Source: Pleurotus djamor
Lineage: Eukaryota; Basidiomycota; Agaricomycetes; Agaricales; Pleurotaceae
Assembly: GCA_029747585.1 (NCBI GenBank)
Contig: JAPEVF010000202.1
Location: 1-64,000, forward strand
DNA: 64,000 nt
Direction of reading: 5' to 3'
A program made the position numbers and the translations under genes. The notes under the pieces were generated by a model. The model was not told the DNA's origin and did no database searches. It worked only from the letters and a program-made list of their open reading frames with translations. This document shows, piece by piece, positions 11,359 through 23,318 of this stretch. Position 1 is the first letter of the stretch; the number at the start of each line of letters is the position of its first letter.

Positions 11359-14300
11359 CTAATCGCTGTCCGTATCTTCAGGCTTGGGGCCACCAGTGAT
11401 GAGCCACTGTAACTTCCGTTTACGGCGTCTCTCCTCCTGAGCTTTCAACTGGTTTCTCGTGAGCTTCTTCTTTTTGACGACAGGTAGTTTGTCTGGTGAG
11501 GGAGCAGCGTCTTCAGCGCCACTAGCCGCAGGGGTAGCCTGCTTTGAAGCGCTCGGAGTTCCAAGTCTGGAGCGGGCAGGGGTATTGTTACCACTACCCT
11601 TGGGCGACTTCGCGTCCAAAAACGCATCCTCCACAATGGCGGCTTTGCCTTTATGAGTCATTCGACCCGCTTCGACTTGCCAAATCTCAGGACCTGTTCG
11701 CATGTGAGCTATGCTCTGAACAGATGGCGTGACACTCACATAAAGCAGATACGAATTCTTGGTTGTGTGAGATGATCACCACCGCACCAGCCCAATCTCT
11801 GATGGCTACGGCCAAACCACCAAGCGCTTCTCTGTCCAAGAAATTACTGGGTTCGTCGAGAATACATATTTGAGGGTTGTTCCACAAGCAAGCAGCGATG
11901 ACGAGTTTGATTTTTTGACCGCCAGATAACCCGGATATCTCATTGTACTGAGCAATATCACCGTCCAACCCAATGTCTTCCAAGTGCTTGCGCACGAGAT
12001 GGGCTGCTGTATCCCTGGAACCTGCACCCTCTCTGGAGGACTCTAGATCGTCGAATTGCTGGACCAATTTAATGAAGCCTTTGGCAAGGAGGTCATCTCG
12101 AGGGACCCAAGTGTTGTATCGATGATCTAAACCGCGCCATTTGATCTCGTATTGGAAGGTCTTCTTGAGTTTCTGTCGTCCCATAATCATCTGTGGAAGA
12201 AGGGGTCAACATTATAACAATGGACTGGAGACAATTGCGGGTGATGTACTTCGACCTTGCGCTTGGAACCATCCCTTCCTACCCAGTCTTGATCCAGAAT
12301 AACCTTCTCCTCTGGGGTCAATACTCGAGTAACCTTCTCTAAGAGTTCACCTGTACAACAATTGAGGTGAATAAATCCAAGAGAGTGCTGAACGCCATTC
12401 GTGACTCACGATCATGGCCGTCTTGGAATCGCCACTGAATATATTGGATTGGTGTTTTCTCGAGGTGACGCTCTATCATCTTGACTTCAGTATGCCAACT
12501 TTGTGTGCACGATGCTTGACATACCAATGTGATGAGTTGCGTGCTGAGAGACGTAGCCTACGCGCAGCGCCGGGTGCTTATATACCGTACCTTCTTGAGG
12601 GGACGTTTCGCCCTAAGGTAAGGTAGACATAAGCGGAGGTTGGTAAACGGATACAGGGGAGACGAACAGTCAATAACTTGATGAGCGTCGACTTTCCGGC
12701 ACCATTCGGGCCGACAACTCCGACACGACTGAGGGAGGATCGATTAGACCACGGTAGGTAACATAGAAAGGTTTGACATACCTAGATAGTGAGAGGGCGC
12801 AACTAGCATTGTACAAACTGGGCGTGGTGCGTCCAGGATAAGTAAATGTACAGTTGGAGAGCTTAAGGATGGCACGAGTGTTGCTACGAACACCCATCAA
12901 AGATCCGGGGGGAGGGAACGCGAATTTGACCGAAGTAGCGGCAAGGGTATAGTAGGATTTGGCCTCGGGGTGCTGCTCAACGAATGTGGAGAGGTTTCCA
13001 GGATAATATACAAGCTGGACGATTCGATGAGCAAGCGTAACAAGAGAATCGGGCTAGGGGTACCTTCTTGCTCTCATAATGAATGATGTCGGTCGTGACA
13101 TTATCCAAGAAGCTGGGTGTTTCGATGAGTTGTGGGTCGATCGAAAGGCGAGTGGAAACATACCCTGAATCGTGACTGACTATTAAACAAGTGACATTGG
13201 TATGCGCAATTAGATACTGTTCAAGCCATTTAACAGAGGCTTTGTCTAACTGGATAGAAAGTGAGTAGCAGTCGACCGGGGAAAGAGTTAGCAACCTACG
13301 TGATTAGTAGGCTGTTGGAGAGGTTTTAGCGAACGAGATGAACGTGACGTCGTGGCCACGTACCTCATCTAGGAGCAAAAGATCTGCATTATATAACATC
13401 GCTCTGGCGAGCTCAAGCTTCATCTTCCAGCCTCCGGAGAGGCCACCCACGGTGTCGATCTGACGAGCGTCGTCGAAGCCGACTTCACGAAGTTGGTCGG
13501 CAATTTTAGAGCGAGGGACGCCAACCAAAGCTTTGTCTATGAGAGCGTCCGTGAGGAGATGAACGGCCATACATGAAATTAAAGTCACAAACCAGAGGCA
13601 ATGAAGTCGATCACACTGAGGGAGCCATCTTCTCCTTGTAGAGAATGCTCAACCATCACACATCGCAACTGATCTTGAGGCGGGAAATTCTCGACTTTTC
13701 CGTCTCGCAGTTGTCGCATCAAGGTCGACTTTCCAGAGCCGTTCGTACCAAGGATACCATATCGACGTCCACGAATGAGGCGTAAAGTGGTGTGAGAAAG
13801 GAGCAACAAAGCTCCGTAGGCGAGGGAGAACAATGTGTCGCAAAGAACTTCGCCTTCATCTGAGTTGCCACTTTGGGCAGGAGCGTACTTAGCCCGATCA
13901 ATGGCTTGGAAATGGAGACGGATGTCCTCGGCGCATTTGTTACTCCTTTCAGCGTCCGTCCAAGGTTCAAGGTATTTACCAATGCAGCGCTTCCAGGCAG
14001 CGACATCAGTGAAACGTCGGTTATACACAAGATCAGCGACGAGGGCAGCCTGGAAATCCACGGAACGGGCGAGCAAAGAATAACGGGGTTGTGTGGGATC
14101 TTCGGTTGATAGTAACTCTGAGTCCAAGTGTGAGATCAACACTGATCGTGCGTTAGCTATTTCACTGGTAATGTCTCGAGGGACTGGAGGTGGAGCAGAG
14201 GCGGAAGCTCCAGACTTGATTAGAGTGTTTAGCGCCGCTTCAGCGAAAGCACGGACCTGGTTATGGAAAACGGAAGTTAGTTGAAGAACGTGTTTGGTAC

Positions 14301-15387
14301 ATAATGCTGGCTTGCCTCAGGGAAGGCTGCGCCCTTAGATATCTTTTCGACACCTTCCACCAATACACTAAGGTGGGTTGCAGCGATCTTAGGGTCCCGA
14401 ACGAGTTTGACGAGGTTGTCAATGACGACAACAGTCCGGCGCTGAACGTCCATACTGCGATCATTGAGAGCCCGAACCAATAGTGGGACAAGAACGGCGA
14501 GGGCGGGTGCGGTTACTTCGGCCACAAATGTCGTGGAAGAAAGGGCTTTGATGCACGCTGGCACGGAGTCGGGGTTCGCCATACACTTGACGAGCACAGG
14601 AATGTGAGGTGTAAGATCTGGATTGGCCAGTGTGGAGCATAGAGAGGTAGCACACTTGGTAGCCGCACTTGAAACCTATGATCCAGTTAGACCAAGAGTA
14701 TAGTAAAACAACATATAGTCCAACCTCTGACTTGGTGTCGTGCATGGCAGCTTCGACCTTGGGAAGGGTGTTCACGAGTTCCACTGCTACCGCCTCTGGT
14801 GCAGAAGAGACAAAGAGTTTGAACGACTCCAGTACCCCGACCTTGGTCTTCCATTTACCACTGGCAAGGATATTCTCAAGAGTGCGGAAGACGATGGGAG
14901 TTGATTCTGGGGGAAATTGTTTAAGGATAGATTTGGCGGCGGCTGTAGCGGCAACTCGGACGACATCTCCCTTGTCCATGTATTGGTCGAAGAGTATTGG
15001 TAGTGAAGGCAGGAGAAGGGGTGCAGCTGAGGCACCGAGAATATTTGCCAGCGATTGGAAGCCCATAGCGGCAGACTCGCGCTCGTAGCCTGATTTTTTN
15101 GTTGGTGGCGAATTCATGAAGTGTCTTGATTATATTCTCGTCCCTGTGAGTGATCAGAGAAATGTTTGGGTTTGGTCGAACATATAGACATACTCAAGTG
15201 TTTGTAGACCATGTTTTGTTACATCGCGGGCGATACGATCAGCTGCGGCCTTCGCATCTAATGTCAATTGAGTGGGATCGATGACAAGTTAGGCGACGGC
15301 AAACGAACCGGGAGCTGTAGGAGCTGCGCGGAGGGCCTCGAATAGAGGTGTAAACTGAGATTCTTGGAGAGTTGCTGCTGGAGACAT
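11359..15387 (-). CDS. NEW1: New1-type ABC-F translation factor (eEF3 paralogue)
   Basis: Ribosome-associated twin-ATPase that in yeast assists termination/recycling. N-terminal HEAT repeats (GFQSLANILGASAAPLLL onward) are followed by ABC domain 1 (GILGTNGSGKSTLM, signature LSGGWKMKLELARA), ABC domain 2 with an inserted chromodomain-like segment (GRQKLKKTFQYEIKW), signature LSGGQKIKLVIAA and Walker B LDEPSNFLDR, and a Lys/Arg-rich tail ending KPEDTDSD. Several blocks (VTCLIVSHDSG, IIHYESKKV, the chromodomain, LTRNQLKAQEERRR) agree with my recollection of New1 rather than Yef3, hence the name. The second Walker B reads DEPSNF where eEF3 has DEPTNY. An in-frame TAA near 15291 lies inside a 51-nt intron (branch CCTAAC, acceptor ATTAG). 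One N at about 15100. Confidence 0.88.
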
Positions 15388-15646
15388 GGCGCGGAGAATT
15401 TGGGCGGACGTGGAGTCCAATTAGGTAGAAGACTACTTGTAAGCAGGGATGTCGTTGACTGGAGGCCTTGAGCCGTCTAAGTGCTAAAATACAGAGGAAT
15501 GAAGATGATAGCGATCAATCCAAGTCTATGATGGAAGGAGAAAGTTGAAAAGCAAGAAATTTGAAGGATGTGTAGATCATACAAAAATTTCATCGGGCAG
15601 TGAGATAAGATAAGCGCGTGGCATCAAGCCATTCCAATCCATATAA

Positions 15647-17723
15647 TCATAAATCATCGTCGGGATAGTCAACCTTGTCATACAACCTCAATGTTTCATT
15701 CCAATCCCGTTTACGCCTTCGCTTTACCGAGAAATATCTCGTTGAGCTTTCCCACTTTCCTCGAACTCTTCCCTTTTCCTTGCCACCACTCATCAAGAAA
15801 TACGTCTCCGGATTGGCTGGCAGGTCAAGCTTTGAAGCCAGATCCATCACTCGACTGTATAGATCTTTGCGTTGCTCGATTGCTTCCTTGAGGGTCTTCC
15901 GGTTCACGAGTAAGAGCTTACGCAGCGCATTAAACGCTCGAAACGCAGAGATCGCGTCTTCGAGCCACCTCAACGTCATCCACATCAGTGCGGGGACTAG
16001 GAAAGTTGTGAACGCCGCAAATGGTAGCGTCAGGAGGATGGAGACTATCCAAACGCAAAGGCCAGACGCGAGACCGTAGATGAGTTTGTACTGCGCGATT
16101 TCATCCCATGTATCGAAGATCGGTCCAGTTTTCTTGAAATTATGGACAGCATAGAAGGTGACGGCGAAGACCGGGAGCCAGAGAAGGAGGCCGGGAAACG
16201 ATAGAGCAAAAAGGGCGATCGACCATGTCAGTCGAATGAGTATTCGTGAGATTATGGTGCGTCTCGATAAAGGGCGCATAACTCGGTCGTCCTTGACCCC
16301 CAATTGCACTAACATGTCTTGATACGCCTGAGATATCCTCTATCAACATACTTCATACACGGTATCAACGGAAATACGCACATCGAGGTCGGCATTCAGC
16401 TTGATGAGTTCTTCATCATTTGCAGCATGATCTTCGCCTTCAGCGTGATCTCGGGACACGTTTTTGAAAGCTTCCAGAAACGCCAGTGTCACGCGAACGT
16501 AGTCGCCCAGTCTCATGCGTGTACCCAAGGGAGCGTACATCCGCGCGGCCAATTTGCTTGCCCTGACCAACTTCCATGAGGGTGAGTCAATTGTACCGGA
16601 GCTAATCTGGTCATGGATTTCTGTAGTGATAGCGCGGATGTCGTCGTAATTGACTGGGGCCAGGAGTTCTGGGTGTGTCTGATGAAAAATAGAAGCTCTC
16701 TAAGCATCGAGGAGGATAAGAGATATATAATGTACACCAACCTTGGGAGTGAACCTGAGAGGGGGGTGGTATGTAACAAGAACATCAGAACGGAAGTGTT
16801 GCCGGTGCCTACAGACCGGTTAATTACAACGAGAATCTGTGTGGATGCCGAACGCACATGTATGTCACTGAGCAGTTGAGAATGGAGATGGAGAAGTCAG
16901 GCTTGTCTCTATTTCTTGTCAGAACGTCGGAAACCAACCGAGCCACTGGGATTGATAGTTATTCCGAGAACGAAGGGCGATATGCGAACATACATACCAC
17001 CGGTTTTCAAAGGTGCAATGGTTGGGTGGTAGCGACTCATACCCTCTGGGAAAAGGCATACAGCGTCTCCATGTTCGAGGGCCTAAAGGAGTGAATTAGA
17101 TATGACTAGGGAGGCAGAACGACCTCATTACATACCTCCATCAACTTGGTCATGACCGCTGAGTTGTCCGTTGTACCATCAGGGTAATCCTTTCGTCGTT
17201 GTATGGGAACGGTACCCGCCGACTCAATCAACCAACTTGTAAAGGTCGGGTGACCAAACTGGGTAGCTTTGGCAGTTAAGCGCAACATGCGTCTAATCTG
17301 ACCAAACGTTGATGGCAGCCAAGAAAGAGTTTGGGAGATCCTACCTTCGGGGGGATAGATGTTACGAGCAGGCTGTAATTGTCGACATTGAGTGACCAAA
17401 GTAATATGTATTAAGAAACGAACGAGCGAAACTCACAGAGCATCGGTAAGGGAATTGCTATGGTTGGCACAAACGATACTGTCGTCATAAGGTATCAGCT
17501 CTGCTTGAAATACAGTTTATATTAGGTGTATATACCATGGCTCGCCATCCCGGGGAATGAATTCCGTGTTCTCAATGACAATGGTCCCGTAGAAGATCTT
17601 GAGAACGAATTTGAACAGAAGCCTAGGCAATTCTCCAAGGTTAGTACGGCTGCTGACCAGGTGGTACGCGTTCGCCGACCTGATAAGATAGTATGACCAT
17701 GGCACAGGAGTTCCTGCGGGCAT
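15647..17723 (-). CDS. GPT2: Glycerol-3-phosphate/dihydroxyacetone-phosphate acyltransferase
   Basis: Acylates the sn-1 position of glycerol-3-phosphate at the ER, the first step of phospholipid and triacylglycerol synthesis. Exons give FKFVLKIFYGTIVIEN, the catalytic HX4D block IVCANHSNSLTDAL, ATQFGHPTFTSWLIESAGTV, then FPEG and substrate-binding parts. The C-terminal exon carries two hydrophobic segments (ALFALSFPGLLLWLPVFAV and LASGLCVWIVSILLTLPFA). Fungal Gpt2/Sct1 enzymes have this layout and an acidic or basic tail; here the tail is basic, then YPDDDL. The start at 17723 (MPAGTPVPWSYYLIR) is favoured because a GTCGGC...CCTAG intron with a TACTAAC branch point joins it in frame to LLFKFVLK. 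An upstream ATG near 17900 would need translation through that intron. Confidence 0.85.
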
Positions 17724-17790
17724 GAAAAGAGGACAGGGAGAGTAACAGTCTGGGGAGGTCGCAGTGGGCGGGGTCGTGGGGACGTCATTG

Positions 17791-17880
17791 ACCCTAACCC
17801 TAAGTGTGTGGCGTCGAGAATGCCAAGAAAACGGATCGTTAGAATTTTTATGGGCGCCTATCTTATAGCTGCTCATCGTC
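17791..17880. promoter_or_regulatory. Telo-box, RRPE-like and PAC-like motifs upstream of RRP12
   Basis: The 226-bp gap between GPT2 and RRP12 holds ACCCTAACCCTAA at 17791-17803 (two telomere-type units, as in Tbf1/telo-box sites), an A/T stretch AGAATTTTTA at 17841-17850 resembling RRPE, and GCTCATCGTC at 17871-17880, the reverse complement of a PAC-like GATGAGC. In yeasts these elements mark ribosome-biogenesis promoters. Seen directly: the motifs and their spacing. Inferred: function in this species. Confidence 0.45.
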
Positions 17881-17949
17881 CCGCCAATTTTCTGCATCAT
17901 CCTTTCGCCATCGAGGCAGGGTGCGAGATCACGCTAGCCCCACACCAGT

Positions 17950-20900
17950 ATGGAAGCGGCACTCTCTAAAATTCGACATCATACCTCGTCCTCGCTACCC
18001 CATCAAAAGGCACCTGCAACTCTCCTCGTCGCCCTCGAATCCACTCTCGATGACCAAAACGCTGGACGAACATCGACAGCGTACTTTGCAACCCTTTTGA
18101 CCGCACTTGAAGGCACTATTCAAAAGGATAGAAATTTTGGCGACGCGGATGTTCTCCCAGCAGAACTTTATCTACTCGCACTTGTCATACCTTTCGTGCC
18201 TGCGCCAGTGATCAAGGCCAATCTTCAAACCGTCTTGTCCTTGACATCACCTTTATTTCCTTTGCTTACACCCCATGCGCCACCCCTGCGCTCACAGATC
18301 ACGCTCCACCAAGTCATTTTCACCTCCCTCGATCGTGGACAACTTGAAACCGCTGGTGTTCGCCAGGCTTTCGCGTCAATCCTGCAATTGTGTCTGGACC
18401 CACGGCCAAAAGTGCGCAAGAGGGCTGCTGAAGCCGTGCAAGCCGTCCTTCAAACTAGCCCTGCTCCCCTTCTTCGTCATCCATACTCGGATCGTGTAGC
18501 AGAATGGATACAAACTATCTTAGCCCAAGTCAGCAATGACCCCATGTCAAAAGCCAAATCCTCGCAACCTAGTGTATCTAGTGAAGCTGCAATCCATATC
18601 CTTGCATTTTTGAGACCCATATTACCGCATCTTCCCCCTTCTGTATGTGACCACACCAATGTATGGTGCCTTTCCTGGCTCACTGCCCTTCTTAGTCTCT
18701 CCCAACGATCACCACTCACCTACTTACGTTGCCTCGTCTTGGGAATCAATACCTTTCTCAATCCTCATATTCAATCCTCTCCGATCTATTCTCCGCTGTT
18801 ATTCAAGATCCATCAAGTGGTATCGATGAACACCTCCCCGACGTACTCAAAGTTGTGCTATCTTCCCCGCCTGTCATCACAGATACTACTCTAGCCCCGG
18901 CATGGCTCTCTGTCACGGGGAGCTTGATGCACGCCTATGGCAGCTTGCATCCGACCGCTGCATCTGCGGAAGTTGGACGTGTTTGGAAGAAAGTATGGGG
19001 CTATCTTGAGGCCAACGACGCAGCTATCAGGCAAGCCGCTGTCGGTTGCCTAAGCCAACTTTCGCCTTGCTTCACTTCCAACCTCGTGCAAGAAGCCCTC
19101 GAAAAGCCCTCACATTCCGCTCCACAGCAAATCATCACTCTTACAACGAAGAGCCTCGACACCCTAGCTTATGCTCGAGCCATGCCCGAAGTAATGTCAA
19201 GCATATCCATCCTGATCACCAGTCTAGGAATCAAAGCCTCCTCTGAACAAATGAAACTAACGGAGCCCCTTCTTCTACCGTTGATACGAAAGGTTGGCGA
19301 ATTGAGGACTCAGAAGGGCTTTGAATTCAAAGAGGACGCAGACCAAGCCTTGTCAACGGCCATGAGAGTGATCGGCCCACATGTTGTACTCAGAGAGCTT
19401 CCTCTCAACCTTGAGCCCGAGGATCGGTGCGTCCTCTCTGTCCATTCATTATGCCCACTAATGACACGTCTCTTAGACAAGCAGGACGCGAACCCAGGGC
19501 TTTCTTACTTCCCCTCCTCGCACAGCCACATCCCTCTCCTTTGAGCCATTTCGTATCTTACTTCGTACCTCTAAGCGAACGTATGTTCGATTACCAACAA
19601 AAGGCTGAAACAGAAGGTAGACAGTCAGAAGCAAAGGTTTGGAGCGTATTGGTCTCTCAGATCTGGGCTGGCCTTGCTGGCTATTGTCATGCTAGTCCTG
19701 ATCTATCCACGGTAAATCTCTATTCAAACGTTTGGTTGACCTAGTTGTAACCTCAACCCATTAGGCATTAACACCAGCGTTCTCCCAACTACTCAGTCAA
19801 TTGCTCTACGGTCAAGTTGAACTGCGACCATCGATCCTAAAAGCCCTCAAAACTATGGTGAAATCGAACCTCGACGTTCCCTCTGGCTCCCCAATTTCAG
19901 CAGAAGCAACATCGGCCAATATCACCTTCCTTCGGACCCAGGTCGAGAGTTGGTTAGCTGTATTGTTCAATGTGTTCGGTTCGGTGGACATAGAGTTACG
20001 GAGTACAGTTGGAGAGGTTATCTCCGCCTGGGCGTCAATCGCAGATGAAAAAGTAATCTCCCCACCTCTCCCCTCTCTCCATCCCGTTTACTGACTAAAA
20101 AGTGAACAGGAAATCAACAAAGCTTACACAAAAGTTGTTCAGTTGTTCCAAGACAACTTGCGAGGAACCCAAGCGAATGTGACCACCATGACACAAGATA
20201 TCATACTCCTCCTCCTCCCTTTCTTATCCGCACAGGACAGCTCAGCCCTCTTTTCTATTTGCCTATCTACCAGTGTCCTTGGTTCGAAGGATAATGGTAT
20301 CCAGAAACGAGGATATAAAATACTTGCCAAGCTCGTCGAGAGCCAGAAATTCCCAGTAGACGCTGAGGATGTCCTTCGTAAACTGGACAGTGCTACGGAT
20401 GGGCTGATTCCTGCTGCGAAAAAGGTAAGCACGATATCCAGGGAACTTGACCTCCTTTTCTGACTTCGAATGGCATATTCAGGATAGATTCCATCTGCTC
20501 TCCGCCCTCGTTGACGGCATTCAATCCACTTCCCTCCATCTAATCCCTTCATTTATCCCCGAGGCTGTGCTTGGTACCAAGGAACCTTCCGAAAAGGCTC
20601 GTGAAGCCGCTTTTGACCTTATTGTTCGCATGGGCAACAAGATGAACCAAGGTGGAATTGTTAAGCTAGCTATGGTTGACGGAATGGATGTGGAAGATGA
20701 TAGCGACAACGTTGGTATGTAGCTTCGATTCAACACTTATATCTAGCTGTGACGTTTCCCTTCCTACAGTCAAGGCCAGCGTTGAAGAGTATATGACTAT
20801 GATCGCTGGTGGTCTTGCTGGATCAACGCCCCATATGATCAGTGCCACCATCACCGCCATATCTCGGCTGTTGTTCGAATTCAAAGGTGAGTTCATCCTT

Positions 20901-22177
20901 TTGCTCTCAGGTTCTGGTACAAGTATACTAACCGATCAATCGTATAGACTCAATTTCTGCGAACATGCAGACTGAGATCTTGATGACGATACTTGTTTTC
21001 TTAACTTCAGCCAATCGCGAGATCGTTAAGTCCGCGCTAGGATTCGTGAAACTCGCGGTACATACCCTACCTCTTGAAGTGCTGCAGCCGCACCTGAAAG
21101 ACCTGGTACAACACCTCCTTGCTTGGTCCCACGACCATAAAAACCACTTCAAAGTTAAAACGCGACACATCTTCGAACGTATGATCAGAAGATTTGGGTG
21201 GGAGGCGGTCTACGCGTGCACAGACGGAGAGGATGCATCCAAAGTTCTAGTGAACATCAAAAAGAGGAAAGATCGTGCGAAGCGCAAGAAAGCCAACAGG
21301 GAACAAGAGAATCCTGATGATGAGGTAGGTTTACCATACCGAATCTCTTCGTCCGCTTATGCCTTGCTGACTTCATGATGATCAGTCCCCCTCGGCTGCT
21401 CAACCATCCACGGGGGCGGCTTTCGAAGACGTCCTTTATGGAAGCGAGAGTGAGCTATCAGACAGCGATGAGGAGGATGGTCCCTCCAACAACAACAACG
21501 AGAAAAATACGAAGGCTCGCGGCGCTCGTTTGCGTGTGGACGATGATGAACCGTTGGATCTGCTTTCCGGTGCTGCTTCAAGAATAACGAGTTGAGTAAT
21601 CAACTTCTTTGAATGGAGTATCACCCCCCTAACTGGTAAATCAGATACAAACAACCGACGACGCCGTCCTGGCGAAGATGCTTCACGGTTCAACACCAAC
21701 GAAGCTGGGAAGCTGGTACTTGAATCGAGTGATTCAGAGGCTGAAGATGAACAACAAGGAGAAGATGTTGTCGGAACAGCATATTACGAAGGTCTCACTT
21801 CGGTGGATGGCTTCACCCGCGGTCCTCGAGGGCAAGTGAAGTTCAATAAGGACACGAAGAAGCGACGAAGAGACAATGCGAATCGAGATGAAGACGTTGA
21901 AATGGAAGATGCTGCCCCTCAAGCCAAGTCGCCGAAACTTAAGAAAAAGTCAGACGCTAAGCTTGGGCACGAGTTCAAAGCAAAAGTGGGTCTCTCCAGC
22001 ATCATACCTGAAACTGGTTGACCGATTCTGATATCGTGTTTGTTTTTTTAGAAAGCCGGTGGCGATGTCAAAAAGGGTGGTGTCGATCCATACGCGTATT
22101 TGACACTCTCCCAGGCGGCAAAGAAAGGTCAACGGGGTCGTGCGAGCATTGGTATCGCAGGTAAAAGAACAAAATAA
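17950..22177 (+). CDS. RRP12: Ribosomal RNA-processing protein 12 (NUC173/HEAT family)
   Basis: Karyopherin-like HEAT-repeat protein that accompanies pre-40S and pre-60S particles through the nucleus and pores. Long helical repeats run from MEAALSKIRHHTSSSLPHQK to about 21300, with a NUC173-type middle. The last part is charged and disordered (KKRKDRAKRKKANREQENP, acidic SDEEDG and DEDVEMEDAAP stretches) and ends QRGRASIGIAGKRTK. At least eight introns interrupt it. A GTATGT...CTTCTTAG intron at 18643-18695 accounts for an apparent frame change near 18.7 kb. It faces PSMG2 with only 42 bp between the two stop codons, and is divergent from GPT2. Confidence 0.9.
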
Positions 22178-22219
22178 TTGATCCAGCTCATTGCTAGATT
22201 TTTTCGATTCCTTCTTGTA

Positions 22220-23215
22220 TTAACCATACAACGTCTGGTCATGCGGTGCCCCAAACAGTCCTTGTTTCCAGCTATCCGGAACTCTCCAGTTCATCCGTTC
22301 ATCCACATCGAGTATTTTTGAGATGGCACTGGCGAACATGTGAGCGTCGCCCTGATTATCGCCTTCTTGTACGAATTGCAGCAAGGCTGCAACAGGTATC
22401 GACGACCCGTCAGGGATTGAGGCGAGTATTCGTCGGGTCAAACCACCGCCTGGGATGAAAGGTATTGCCGATTCCTTGGAGATGCCTGTTGGATGCTGAG
22501 CACCAGGAAACGTGTATTCCGGAACGTGTAGCTTTTGAAGATTAGAAAGTGGTCCAGGCATGGTTTGGGTTGGGCTCTGTGGCTGGATGTAGTACAGCGG
22601 CGTCCTGATCCCCAAGTGTCAGAAGAAGGAAGCACATCAAAGCGCAGCTCATGACTGACATCATCTGTGCATCCGTGCGGTTAGACATGTCGACGCCCGA
22701 CAAAAAGAGGGTAGACTGGACGCCAGAAGTTTCAATGAAGCGGAAGAGTTCGTCAATGAACGCTTGCTTTTTCGTCTGCGTGCGAAACTGTCAAGTGATT
22801 ATTAGAGCCAAATCAACAGATTCTACCTTCAAGACAGGAGATCGCTGCTGTATAACGATTATGTTTGAATCCTGCAGACCAAAAACTAACACCGGTTAAT
22901 TCAACTTAAGCGACGGATGCGTTGAAGATGGTGATGTGGAGAACGCACGTTCTAAAGGGGTGGTTATACCATCAATCCCCCCATCTCTTGAGCCAACAGC
23001 GGGGACAAAGTACTGGGAATCGAAAACACCGAGGAGGCGTAGCCCTAACGAAGTGATCAGAAGGTCGACCGCGAGCTGGGGGAGATTGGCGGTTGATACG
23101 ACCGGCTACCACTCTGCGTTAGTAATTAATTGACTCCAGTGAATGTGGTACGAACGATGACGAGGGTCTTCCCGCCGAAGTCGAAATCGGAGTCAGTTGG
23201 ATGGAAGAATGGCAT
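22220..23215 (-). CDS. ADD66: Proteasome assembly chaperone 2 (PAC2/Add66 family)
   Basis: Pairs with PAC1 to build the proteasome alpha ring. The first exon reads MPFFHPTDSDFDFGGKTLVI, a typical PSMG2 opening. A second exon carries NLPQLAVDLLITSLGLRLLG and the following FDSQYFVPAVGSREDGIDG stretch. The C-terminal exon contains PGGGLTRRILASIP and FVQEGDNQGDAHMFAS and ends PHDQTLYG. At least four exons are needed; exact borders around 22620-22930 are inferred. Divergent from MON1 across 103 bp. Confidence 0.82.
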
Positions 23216-23318
23216 ATTCAATTCAGGATGTAGATAACCAATGCGCTAAGCGCGCGAGGTCCATAGCGTTAGGCGCTCAAGGTTATTTGGCCCGTCGCGC
23301 TGTTGTCGCGTCTGTGTC

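Noticed and set aside
15240..15300. In-frame TAA near the start of NEW1, suggesting a pseudogene
   Set aside because: The stop lies in a 51-nt intron with a CCTAAC branch point and ATTAG acceptor; splicing gives GAT GCG AAG in frame.
11359..15387. Annotation as eEF3 (Yef3) itself
   Set aside because: The chromodomain and C-terminal tail resemble New1 more closely, including LTRNQLKAQEERRR and KPEDTDSD.
16858..17094. Plus-strand open frames opposite the acyltransferase
   Set aside because: They overlap conserved minus-strand exons and introns and have no domain; shadows.
17724..17900. Upstream ATG near 17900 as start of the acyltransferase
   Set aside because: It would require reading through the telo-box region and an intron with a TACTAAC branch point; the ATG at 17723 joins in frame to the conserved core.
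18643..18760. Apparent frameshift in RRP12 between MEAALSK... and the SYSILSDLFSAV block
   Set aside because: A GTATGT...CTTCTTAG intron at 18643-18695 (53 nt) joins the two frames correctly, so no lesion is needed.
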